Origin: UBA1672 sp050633285
GTDB taxonomy: Bacteria; Pseudomonadota; Alphaproteobacteria; Micavibrionales; Micavibrionaceae
NCBI GenBank assembly: GCA_050633285.1
Contig: JBOEGG010000005.1
Location: 545,643 to 609,642 of the forward strand
Direction: 5' to 3'
Length of the DNA: 64,000 bases
The first letter of the stretch is position 1. Every line of letters begins with the position of its first letter. The position numbers and the translations under genes were made by a program. The notes below the pieces were generated by a model. It was not told the origin of the DNA, ran no database searches, and was given only the letters and a program-made list of their open reading frames with translations. Of the stretch, positions 17,495 through 25,066 are shown piece by piece.

Positions 17495-18034
17495 ATGATT
17501 AAAAATATTATTTTCGGACAAATACGTCATTTACTTACGTCTGCGGGTGGTGGGTTAATCACTGCCGGTTACTTATCTGTTGATGAGCTTTCTACGGTTG
17601 TTGGTGCAGCAATGATCCTTATCGGTATGGTTTTCTCATATTTTGAAAAGAGAAAGCGTGAGGGAGCTTCACTCATTCCTAAAGTTAAGCCGCATTACAA
17701 TAGCTGCTTTATTCTATTGGCTGTTTTGCTTTTAGGTGGGTGTACAACGCTTTCACAGGTTATTGAGGCGGTCACTGATGTTAGCTGCGCAAAGCAAGTT
17801 GAGTTGTCTTCTGAGGTTGCTGTTAAGGCGGGGCAGGGTGTTGTTTTGGCGAATGTTGAGGGAAAGATTGATGTAACTAAGCGCAATCAATTACTAAACG
17901 CCTTGCTTGACGTTCATACATCAATTGAGAAGGCCAGTGCTGTGTGTGATCTGGGCGGGGAAGGGCAATCACTTGCCCAGCTTGAGAAAGTAGAGTTAGA
18001 AATTTCTAAAATCATTATGGAATCAGGAGAGTAA
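17495..18034 (+). CDS. holin-like / lipoprotein-like fusion (lysis accessory protein)
   Basis: This 179-residue protein starts at 17495 with GAAAGG 8 bases upstream. Residues 1-55 resemble the Pam3-gp28-type phage holin family (IKNIIFGQIRHLLTSAGGGL, then STVVGAAMILIGMVFSYFEKR) with a membrane helix and a basic end. Residues about 69-84 then contain a second hydrophobic core ending in a perfect lipobox (VLLLGGCTTL), followed by a soluble helical domain with two more Cys. A lipobox in mid-protein is odd. Either the two parts are truly fused, or an internal start makes a separate o-spanin-like lipoprotein. No ATG, GTG or TTG fits just before it; an ATT would. Confidence 0.7.
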   Translation: MIKNIIFGQIRHLLTSAGGGLITAGYLSVDELSTVVGAAMILIGMVFSYFEKRKREGASLIPKVKPHYNSCFILLAVLLLGGCTTLSQVIEAVTDVSCAKQVELSSEVAVKAGQGVVLANVEGKIDVTKRNQLLNALLDVHTSIEKASAVCDLGGEGQSLAQLEKVELEISKIIMESGE

Positions 18035-18036
18035 TT

Positions 18037-18291
18037 ATGGGTACTACAGATAACGCAATAAAAGTGATTAAAACAGCAGCTGACATGCTTAAGCTTGATG
18101 GTGGCAAGGTGAACGATGTCGTTGAATTTTTAGATGAAGCAGCAATTTATATTGAGGCTTCTGTACTGGTCGCGCAGGGGATTGAGACATTATATGATGC
18201 GCTTAAATCTAATGATCTTAGTGGTGAGGAGCGCGCAGCTCTTCTTGCGAATAACCGTAAGAAAATAGAGCTCATGCTTGTGGAAGGTTAA
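18037..18291 (+). CDS. small phage protein, unknown
   Basis: This is an 84-residue helical, acidic protein (AIKVIKTAADMLKLDGGKVNDVVEFLDEAA) with a ribosome site (AGGAGAG) just upstream. No membrane segment or motif is seen. It lies between the lysis accessory gene and the tail SGNH gene. It may belong to the lysis or late-tail module, but I cannot assign a role. Confidence 0.65.
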   Translation: MGTTDNAIKVIKTAADMLKLDGGKVNDVVEFLDEAAIYIEASVLVAQGIETLYDALKSNDLSGEERAALLANNRKKIELMLVEG

Positions 18292-18296
18292 TAATA

Positions 18297-20066
18297 ATGA
18301 AACTTGGTCTTGGCTTACATCTTGGTGCGGGTACGGTGCTATCTGGTTTTAATATATCAACGTTCGTTGCTCTGGGCGCGTCACTGACAGATGGCGCATA
18401 TAAAGTGGGTGGTGTATGGCAGTTGTGCGAGGATATTGCCAAGCTTCTATATGGTGAAGATGTAACGATATACGAACGCGCAACATATGGGCATGCCGTG
18501 GCAGATCAGGCGGCTTCGATTGGTGCGATACTTGCTGAATTTGATGGGCAGGAGAATGTTGTTTTTTCTAATCATATTGGTGGTAATAATGCGTCATACA
18601 ACCGCCCTACACAGTTCCTAGACCTATCTGCTGCGCTTCAATCTGAAATGATTACCGATTATGAAAGTGTCATTGATGCGGTAGAGGCGGATGGTCATAC
18701 CTTTGTTGCCACAGCCTTAACGTTCCGTGACTATAATGATGCGACGCTCGATGCTGACCCAAGCGTCAAAGTAAGCGAGCTTGGTGGCTCTTATACATAT
18801 AACGAGGACTGGATTAAGTCAGTCGCCGCGAGTAAGTCAGTCAAGGCGATATCGCAATATGAATATACGCGCAGCATTTATGATATTTTTCTATCGGGCG
18901 ATAATGTGCATGCAACGCCGATGGGCGCGGTTATGTTTGCGGTTAATCAATTCACAGACGTAATGCAATTATCAAAGGGGCGTAACCCTGTTCCGTTGCA
19001 AGAGGTAGACTTTACCACGGCATTTTTTGTGCCTGATACTCCTCTTGATATTGTTTGTGCGTTTGGGTCGGCAGGCGCGCCGAATAATGTAAATGTCAAT
19101 TGGGTTGATGTGCCTGCAGGTGGAGGTAAAAAGGATATTTACGCGCAAAACCTACATCAAACGGATGGCAGTAATACTGGTGTGTCTGTCTTAATTTCGG
19201 GGGCTACAAATTCCAATGATACTGGGGTTACTAATCCCGCTGATGCTAGTGCCACTCTTACAAATAGTGAGCTGCTTAAATGTCAGGTAACGCGGGACAG
19301 TGCCACGCCGCATATGCTTGGTGTCATTTATGGCCTACAGCCTAACCGTTTATATGATATTGAAATGGTGCATGGCCAGAACACTGGCTATAATGCCTAT
19401 GCGAATAGTGATGTTCATATCGTTGATAATTCGAATAATAATATCGTGACTATTGTCACGCGCGCAGATCCAAAAGGCCGTATTATTTTGCGCTTGGATC
19501 ATGCGGGAAGCGTTGGTATATCTGGCCTTCGTATTAAAGATGGTACGCCACAACCGCATTACTCTATCGTTGTTGGGTTTGGTGATGCTGTGGCAAACAG
19601 CAATATAAACCATGCATCAGATGCCGCACAGCAAGCTTTAAATCTCATTGATACAAATGGCAATGTCACGCAAGTTAACGTCTATTACGCAGAGGATGGC
19701 ACGAATAGGGATGGTATAGGGAATGCGGGTGATAGTAGTGACAGTGTGTCGAATGATGATGCATTGACATCATCTATTTATCGTAGCGGGGATGGCGCAC
19801 AGGACAACGTCAATTTCACTGGCCTGCCTGCAAATCGTGCCATCAAAGTTAAGTTTGGAGCATCGCGCCCCGTAGTGGGTGGTCGGACACAGGATGTATC
19901 TGTCAATGGCGGCGCGCCTGTGTCTTACGATGTAAATGATAACCCGATTACTATTTTAGAATTTGATGCTGTAACGAGTGCTACAGGTACGCTTGATATT
20001 GATATTCTTGAAACTAATGGCGCGAATTATTCCTATAAGGGCGCAATTCAAATCGACGTTTATTAG
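18297..20066 (+). CDS. tail-associated SGNH/GDSL-type esterase-like protein
   Basis: This is a 589-residue protein. Residues 24-35 (VALGASLTDGAY) give SGNH block I with the nucleophile S29. GGNN at 95-98 fits block III with its Asn, and GDNVH at 201-205 gives block V with D202 and H205. The set matches catalytic residues of SGNH hydrolases that deacylate surface polysaccharides, so this is a likely receptor-modifying enzyme on the virion. After about residue 230 come beta-rich regions with carbohydrate-binding character. The DNA is visibly richer in GCG/CGC triplets than the preceding phage genes, which suggests a swapped module. The GGN block is not canonical, so activity is probable, not certain. 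Confidence 0.75.
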   Translation: MKLGLGLHLGAGTVLSGFNISTFVALGASLTDGAYKVGGVWQLCEDIAKLLYGEDVTIYERATYGHAVADQAASIGAILAEFDGQENVVFSNHIGGNNASYNRPTQFLDLSAALQSEMITDYESVIDAVEADGHTFVATALTFRDYNDATLDADPSVKVSELGGSYTYNEDWIKSVAASKSVKAISQYEYTRSIYDIFLSGDNVHATPMGAVMFAVNQFTDVMQLSKGRNPVPLQEVDFTTAFFVPDTPLDIVCAFGSAGAPNNVNVNWVDVPAGGGKKDIYAQNLHQTDGSNTGVSVLISGATNSNDTGVTNPADASATLTNSELLKCQVTRDSATPHMLGVIYGLQPNRLYDIEMVHGQNTGYNAYANSDVHIVDNSNNNIVTIVTRADPKGRIILRLDHAGSVGISGLRIKDGTPQPHYSIVVGFGDAVANSNINHASDAAQQALNLIDTNGNVTQVNVYYAEDGTNRDGIGNAGDSSDSVSNDDALTSSIYRSGDGAQDNVNFTGLPANRAIKVKFGASRPVVGGRTQDVSVNGGAPVSYDVNDNPITILEFDAVTSATGTLDIDILETNGANYSYKGAIQIDVY

Positions 20067-20067
20067 G

Positions 20068-20958
20068 TTAAGAGGTCTCACTCTCTAATAATTGAATTAT
20101 TTGTAATCTAAGTTCTTCAATGTGCCTTGCTGACTTCTCTGTCAATTGTTCTACTAGTGCGTTTATACTTGCTTGTAGTGCCTGAGAGTCTTTTTTGTTA
20201 AGTTTTTGATCAAGGCCGTTTCTCATTATAAATATAGCCTCGTAGATGTCTGGGTAAAGTGTGTTCATCAGTTCTATACCCTTTTTAATGAGCGCAATCT
20301 TTAGTTCAAATTCCTTTTTTACGGTAATACCGACCTCTTTCGTATACAAAGAGTAGTCCATTTGAGCTTTTTCGTATTGCTCGTCATATAACCTCAATAA
20401 ACTAGGAATGTTTTCTTTTTTATCATTGTATTCCTTTCTATCTTGATTAATCTCTTCCATAATTCTTAGAGAGTTTTGTATTGCATTGTTATACTCTTGT
20501 TTTTGCGCTGTAACGTGTTGTACGTCTGTTACGACTCTAGTTAGTTCTATTATGGCATCACCAATTTTTGAGGATAGTGTAGTAATGGCATTAATTACTT
20601 CAGGAGGGGCTATTAAAAACAATTTGTAGTATTTTTCAGAAGCTACCGAGTCACTGGCTGTTGTTTCTATGACCCCTTGTTGAGAAATTGTGAGTATTTT
20701 GAATGTAAAATGATTAATGTATTCAACAGCACCAAAATAACCCTCTCTAATTAACTCATGTTCTCTATCTTTTTTCTTTCTTCTATTTTCCCAGTAATTG
20801 TTTAAGATTATTCCGGTTAGTGCTATTAGGGCACCAATTACAGCCCATGCGCCTGCCATGCTTTTTTTACTAAATAATAATTCTAAGAAGGTAGGAGGGG
20901 AAGGGGCTATGTCATTAATGATCGGTTCTAATAGATTAGAGAAAAGGTCATAAATCAT
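20068..20958 (-). CDS. single-pass membrane protein with long coiled coil, prophage cargo gene
   Basis: This 296-residue protein is on the strand opposite to all other phage genes, between the last tail gene and attR. A hydrophobic segment at residues 34-54 (MAGAWAVIGALIALTGIILN) is followed by RRKKKDR, so the large C-terminal part should be cytoplasmic. That part is almost all helix and coiled coil (KQEYNNAIQNSLRIMEEINQ and later KSARHIEELRLQIIQLLESE). I do not recognise the family. Placement and orientation are typical of genes expressed from the prophage, which often alter the host or exclude other phages, but nothing in the sequence proves such a role. Confidence 0.7.
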   Translation of the reverse strand: MIYDLFSNLLEPIINDIAPSPPTFLELLFSKKSMAGAWAVIGALIALTGIILNNYWENRRKKKDREHELIREGYFGAVEYINHFTFKILTISQQGVIETTASDSVASEKYYKLFLIAPPEVINAITTLSSKIGDAIIELTRVVTDVQHVTAQKQEYNNAIQNSLRIMEEINQDRKEYNDKKENIPSLLRLYDEQYEKAQMDYSLYTKEVGITVKKEFELKIALIKKGIELMNTLYPDIYEAIFIMRNGLDQKLNKKDSQALQASINALVEQLTEKSARHIEELRLQIIQLLESETS

Positions 20959-21099
20959 CTGTATACTGTGCCTGACTACATGGTTTCTGTGAATCTGAGT
21001 GATGGATGCAGAATACTTTATTTTTTATATTACAATATATCAACCTTTGATTTAGCATTCTTCAAACGTTCTATCTGTGTATATGTCATATGTGCGATC

Positions 21100-21354
21100 C
21101 TAAATAGAAGTTCTCAGCCGTCCCCATGATAAGTGAAGCTGCGCAGGTGACCAATTTTCAAGAGCCTGCTTAAAGTCTGATACTTTTGCGCGTAAATCAG
21201 GTCGAGTGCGTTCTATATAATCTAATGCGTCATAGACGCTTGATGTTCGTATGTCGTACATACATGAATTCTCTACGGCTTCCTTGAGAACCTTTATGTG
21301 TTCTTCAAGAATGTAAAATTCTGGTACTACGTCTTTATTTGCTCCAAATGTCAT
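21100..21354 (-). CDS. small prophage-end protein, unknown
   Basis: This is an 84-residue product from the ATG at 21354. The frame is open further upstream, to 21435, but that part is hydrophobic and has no better start. The sequence is helical and soluble (FYILEEHIKVLKEAVENSCM, then VYDALDYIERTRPDLRAKVS). It is next to attR and on the same strand as the membrane coiled-coil gene. It resembles small regulatory or cargo genes at prophage ends, but no domain is recognised. Confidence 0.5.
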   Translation of the reverse strand: MTFGANKDVVPEFYILEEHIKVLKEAVENSCMYDIRTSSVYDALDYIERTRPDLRAKVSDFKQALENWSPAQLHLSWGRLRTSI

Positions 21355-21524
21355 GGGAGTTTTTATATACTGAAAATGAGAACATAGCAAGAACAAAAGT
21401 GTCCCATTATAAAAATGCGGTATCAATACAAACAATCAGTTAAAGGCATTACTTAAAGTATTCTTTGGGACAGGTCGAAAAGTATAAGTCTTTAATATAG
21501 TTGAATTTTTATACAGTAAAGCTA

Positions 21525-21573
21525 CTGTTTTGGGAACAGGGGGTCGGAGGTTCGAATCCTCTCGCTCCGACCA
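21525..21573 (+). other. attR: displaced 3' half of tRNA-Pro(TGG)
   Basis: The sequence reads as a tRNA from the anticodon stem to the CCA end: CTGT, loop TTTGGGA with anticodon TGG (21531-21533), ACAG, a T arm with GTTCGAATCC, acceptor strand CGCTCCG (21563-21569), discriminator A, CCA. The 5' half (acceptor CGGAGCG, D arm) is missing just before it. A 3' fragment at the edge of a prophage is the normal scar of integration into a tRNA gene. The intact tRNA should be at the other prophage end, left of this window. The base before CTGT does not fit a fifth stem pair, so the shared core probably begins here. The rest of 21436-21804 shows no gene. Confidence 0.85.
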
Positions 21574-21804
21574 CTAAGAAAGATAATCTCTCCCTTAAAT
21601 CTTTAAAGTTATTTATGTACCAATATCCATATGATGGGATATTTTGTGAAATCCACTATTTTGGTAGGAAATGTTTGACTTTTTCTGAGAAAACGCTATA
21701 AAGCTCAGCATTCTCGGGAAAGAAAGGGCGCGGTGCTCTTCGTTGAAAGTTAATTTCAAACCTAATGTGGTCTACTGGGACAACAAAAATATAGGAAAAA
21801 ATCT

Positions 21805-22422
21805 ATGAGTGGAAAAAGAGTTCAGGCGAAACATAAAATTGATCGTCGTATGGGCGCCAATATCTGGGGTCGTCCAAAATCACCTTTTAACAAGCGTCAA
21901 TCTGCACCCGGTATGCATGGTGCACGCCGCAGTAAGCCTACAGACTATGGTCTACAGCTTTTTGCAAAGCAGAAGCTTAAAGGGTATTACGGTTCTATTG
22001 GTGAAAAGCAATTCCGTCGTTATTTCAAAGAAGCATCTCGTCTAAAAGGTGATGCTGGTCAAAACCTGATCGGTCTATTAGAGCGTCGCTTGGATGCCGT
22101 TATTTATCGTGCATGTTTTGTTCCAACTGTTTTTGCTGCACGTCAGTTTGTTAATCACAAGCACGTTAAAGTGAATGGTAAAGTTGTAAACATCCCATCT
22201 TACATGGTTCAAGAAGGTGATGTTATTGAAGTTTGTGAAGGTTCAAAAGAAATTCCAATGGTGACATTATCTGTTGAATCTGGTGAGCGTGAAGTTCCAG
22301 ATTATATTGATGCAGATTTGAAAGCATTGAAGGCTACTTTCCTTCGTACACCTGTTTTGGAAGATGTTCCATATGCTGTACAAATGGAACCAAACCTGAT
22401 TGTGGAATTCTATTCTCGTTAA
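21805..22422 (+). CDS. rpsD: 30S ribosomal protein S4
   Basis: This is a 205-residue ribosomal protein that binds 16S rRNA early in small-subunit assembly. The start (SGKRVQAKHKIDRRMGANIW) with the S4 N-terminal domain, the LKGYYGSIGEKQFRRYFKEA segment and the S4 RNA-binding domain (LLERRLDAVIYRACFVPTVF, then VNHKHVKVNGKVVNIPSY) are unmistakable. Length agrees with the family. It stands alone here, the first host gene after attR, with about 230 bases of leader and a purine-rich site (TAGGAAAAAA) before the ATG. A strong terminator follows. Confidence 0.98.
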   Translation: MSGKRVQAKHKIDRRMGANIWGRPKSPFNKRQSAPGMHGARRSKPTDYGLQLFAKQKLKGYYGSIGEKQFRRYFKEASRLKGDAGQNLIGLLERRLDAVIYRACFVPTVFAARQFVNHKHVKVNGKVVNIPSYMVQEGDVIEVCEGSKEIPMVTLSVESGEREVPDYIDADLKALKATFLRTPVLEDVPYAVQMEPNLIVEFYSR

Positions 22423-22453
22423 TCGGGATAATCATATTTATAAAGTTTTTGAA

Positions 22454-22476
22454 AGTCGCCGTTTGGCGGCTTTTTT
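22454..22476 (+). terminator. rho-independent terminator after rpsD
   Basis: The stem AGTCGCC pairs with GGCGGCT around a GTTT loop, followed by six T. It ends the rpsD transcript. It just touches the stop codon region of the convergent trmJ gene. Confidence 0.88.
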
Positions 22477-23203
22477 ATTTCTGTGATTTATTACCACGTA
22501 AAGCCGAGAGGATGCCGTGTAGTGTGCGTAATTCTTGATCGGTTATGTCTGCACGCGTGAATATATTTTGAATGTTCTTTTGCATTGTTGGTTTTAGGTC
22601 GTCACTACGATAGAAGTTCTTATCTTCAAGGTCTTTGTCCAAGCGGGATATAAAATTTTGTACTTCGCCTTGTGATGCGGGGAAGCTGTCACCCATATTC
22701 AGGTTTTGTGTGCTTGCGCTCAGGTCGGTGTGCTTCATCCATTCATAGGCGAGCAATAATACAGATTGGCCGAGGTTAAGGGATGAAAAGTCAGGGTTGG
22801 TCGGAATAGATATAGTGGATTGAGCGTGTGCGATTTCTTCGTTTAATAGACCTGTACGCTCAGCACCGAACAGGATACCTATTCCTTGGCCGTTAGATTG
22901 GCGTTTATGTCCCTCGATTGCGGCACCTTCGGGTGTGAAGCTTGGTTTAACCATGTCGCGTGTACGTGCTGTGGTCGCAAAGCAGTAATGTAGGTCGCTT
23001 GTCGCACTTTCAAGTGTATCGAAGACTTGGGCAGGGGGCATTTGATTAAGGGCGCCAGCGGACATTGTGTGCGCACGTTCATTGGGCCAGCCATCTCGTG
23101 GAGCAACGAGACGTAAGTCAGTTAAATTAAAATTTTGCATGGCGCGTGCTGCTGCACCAATATTTTCACCCATCTGCGGGCGAACTAGAATCACTGAAAC
23201 CAT
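22475..23203 (-). CDS. trmJ: tRNA (cytidine/uridine-2'-O)-methyltransferase TrmJ
   Basis: This 242-residue SPOUT-class methyltransferase modifies the 2'-OH of residue 32 in tRNA anticodon loops using SAM. The N-terminal motif (VSVILVRPQMGENIGAAARA), then GILFGAERTGLLNEEIAHA, then ISIPTNPDFSSLNLGQSVLL are the three conserved knot motifs of the TrmH/TrmJ family. The C-terminal extension of about 70 residues (FISRLDKDLEDKNFYRSDDL) is typical of TrmJ rather than TrmH. It faces rpsD tail to tail. Confidence 0.93.
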   Translation of the reverse strand: MVSVILVRPQMGENIGAAARAMQNFNLTDLRLVAPRDGWPNERAHTMSAGALNQMPPAQVFDTLESATSDLHYCFATTARTRDMVKPSFTPEGAAIEGHKRQSNGQGIGILFGAERTGLLNEEIAHAQSTISIPTNPDFSSLNLGQSVLLLAYEWMKHTDLSASTQNLNMGDSFPASQGEVQNFISRLDKDLEDKNFYRSDDLKPTMQKNIQNIFTRADITDQELRTLHGILSALRGNKSQK

Positions 23204-23385
23204 TTTACCTTAGCCATTAAAGAACTTTACTCTATATTTGCTATCCTATTGTTTCTTTTGGAAACTTCAAGAAAACTTTACTTAAAGTGGTGAAAGATGT
23301 ATAAATTTAGAACGATAAAAATAATAATAAACGTGTAAATACTGCATATAAATTTATTGCATCATATTTAAAGGGGGTAGCTTTC

Positions 23386-23622
23386 ATGCTCATGCGTTCT
23401 GGATTGCGTGATATTGTCGAGGCAAGCGAAAAACAATTTAATATTATCGAAGAATTTTCTGACCTTACGCCGCGTCGTAAAGTTTTGTTATGTGACCACC
23501 TTTTTACAGAAGGTCGTCAGGCATTTTATAACACAGTGGAATTGCTGTGGCCGCAGGCGGCGGATGTAGATGCACGTAAGTTAGAGAAATTTTTGTATTC
23601 TCTAAAAAACAGATCTCATTAA
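23386..23622 (+). CDS. small conserved-looking protein, unknown
   Basis: This is a 78-residue helical protein (LRDIVEASEKQFNIIEEFSD, then LTPRRKVLLCDHLFTEGRQA) with an AAAGGGGG site before the ATG. No membrane segment or known domain. It lies alone between the divergent trmJ and the convergent gltX, with its own upstream spacer of about 180 bases. The composition suggests a real small gene. Function unknown. Confidence 0.65.
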   Translation: MLMRSGLRDIVEASEKQFNIIEEFSDLTPRRKVLLCDHLFTEGRQAFYNTVELLWPQAADVDARKLEKFLYSLKNRSH

Positions 23623-23661
23623 AATCATCATTGGTAAAGTAGAGCCTAATTTACACGTAAA

Positions 23662-23686
23662 AGCGGCCTAAGATATTTAGGCTGCT
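23662..23686. terminator. bidirectional terminator overlapping the end of gltX
   Basis: AGCGGCCTAA pairs with TTAGGCTGCT (one G-U) around a short loop. On the minus strand it ends in a TTTT run and overlaps the last gltX codons. On the plus strand it is followed by TTTCTT. It can serve both the convergent small gene and gltX. Confidence 0.7.
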
Positions 23687-25023
23687 TTCTTGTGGTTTTG
23701 GAGGCGTTCTTTTACCTTCTCTGCACCAATGAGGAGCATGAGGCTTGCAAGTTCAGGGCCGTGATCCATGCCGGTGATTGCTTGACGTAATGGCATGAAG
23801 AGTTGTTTACCTTTACGGCCTGTTTCTGCTTTTACCGCATTTGCCCAATTCATCCATGTATTTTCATCCCATGGAGTAGTGGGGAGTAATTCTAAGGCTT
23901 GTGCAATGAAATCGGCATCTTCGATAATTGGAGTAACGGGGCCTTTTGCAACGCGCCACCATTCCTGAACATCTGTGAGGCGTTCAAGATTTGGTCGTAC
24001 TGCATTCCAAAATCCTTCATCCAAATCAGAAAGTTCCATTGAATCAAGACGTGGTTTGATTGCATTAAAGCTAAGCTCATGCAAGATTTTGGCATTGATA
24101 CGTAGTAATTCCTCTGGATCAAATTTTGGTGTTCCACGAGAGAATTTTGTGATGTCGAAATTTTGAATCACAGTTTTAGTATCTGTAAATGCTTCGATCG
24201 GGTCGGATGAGCCAAGACGTGCCATTAAGCTTACGACTGACATAGCATCAAGGCCGTCATCTTGTAGGTCACGTAGGCTGAGTGACCCGATACGTTTAGA
24301 GAGTTTTCCACCCTCTTTATCTGAGAGTAATGGTAAGTGTGCAAAATTTGGTGCTTTTGCGCCCAGAGCTTCGAACATCTGTATGTGTGATGCTGTGTTT
24401 GATACGTGGTCTTCACCACGAACAACATGTGTAATACCGTATTCAATATCATCAACGACAGAGCATATGTGATAAAGCGGCGTACCGTCTTCACGAATTA
24501 GCACCGGATCAGATAAGTCTGCGCCATTAAATTTAACAGGGCCACGTACGGAATCATCCCACTCAATCGGTGCATGATCCATTTTGAAGCGCCAGTGTGG
24601 ACGGCGTCCGTTATCTTCGTGGGCTTTGATTTGTTCGTCGCTTAAATTTAATGCTTCACGATCATAAATCGGCGGTAATTTACGTGAGAGTTGGCTTTTG
24701 CGTTTTAGATCCAGCTCTTCTGGTGTTTCATAGCAAGGGTACAGGCGTCCGTCTGTTTTTAATTGCTCAATTTTTGCGGCATAAATTTCTGCGCGGTCAC
24801 GCTGGCGGGCTTTTTCATCCCAATCAATACCAAGCCATTTTAAGCCTTCTTCTATGGCCTGTTCGTATTCATCTTTTGAGCGTTCTTGATCGGTATCATC
24901 AACACGCAGTAAGAAATGTCCATTTTGCGCGCGGGTAAATAGCCATGAAATTAGTGCTGTTCTTGCATTACCAACATGTAGCATTCCGGTTGGGGAGGGG
25001 GCAAATCTTACTTTTACGCTCAT
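23677..25023 (-). CDS. gltX: glutamyl-tRNA synthetase
   Basis: This 448-residue class I aminoacyl-tRNA synthetase charges tRNA-Glu, and in organisms lacking GlnRS sometimes tRNA-Gln. The HIGH-type motif is in FAPSPTGMLHVGNARTALIS, and the KMSKS-type loop is KLSKRIG in SDKEGGKLSKRIGSLSLRDL. VRGEDHVSNTASHIQMFEAL is also diagnostic. The C-terminal anticodon-binding helical part is complete. Many alphaproteobacteria carry two gltX genes, so this could be either copy. It is the last gene of a minus-strand block with nadE and the DAHP synthase gene. Confidence 0.96.
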   Translation of the reverse strand: MSVKVRFAPSPTGMLHVGNARTALISWLFTRAQNGHFLLRVDDTDQERSKDEYEQAIEEGLKWLGIDWDEKARQRDRAEIYAAKIEQLKTDGRLYPCYETPEELDLKRKSQLSRKLPPIYDREALNLSDEQIKAHEDNGRRPHWRFKMDHAPIEWDDSVRGPVKFNGADLSDPVLIREDGTPLYHICSVVDDIEYGITHVVRGEDHVSNTASHIQMFEALGAKAPNFAHLPLLSDKEGGKLSKRIGSLSLRDLQDDGLDAMSVVSLMARLGSSDPIEAFTDTKTVIQNFDITKFSRGTPKFDPEELLRINAKILHELSFNAIKPRLDSMELSDLDEGFWNAVRPNLERLTDVQEWWRVAKGPVTPIIEDADFIAQALELLPTTPWDENTWMNWANAVKAETGRKGKQLFMPLRQAITGMDHGPELASLMLLIGAEKVKERLQNHKKAA

Positions 25024-25066
25024 TATTTTTACCTTTAAATCTTATAAGACCCTTTAAATAGCGGGA

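Noticed and set aside
1..20066. Gene transfer agent cluster
   Set aside because: The families and order (DUF4055-type portal, scaffold, attR in a tRNA, lysis cassette, cargo genes) fit an integrated phage better than the alphaproteobacterial GTA set.
21525..21573. Functional tRNA-Pro
   Set aside because: The acceptor 5' strand and D arm are absent, so only the 3' half is here.
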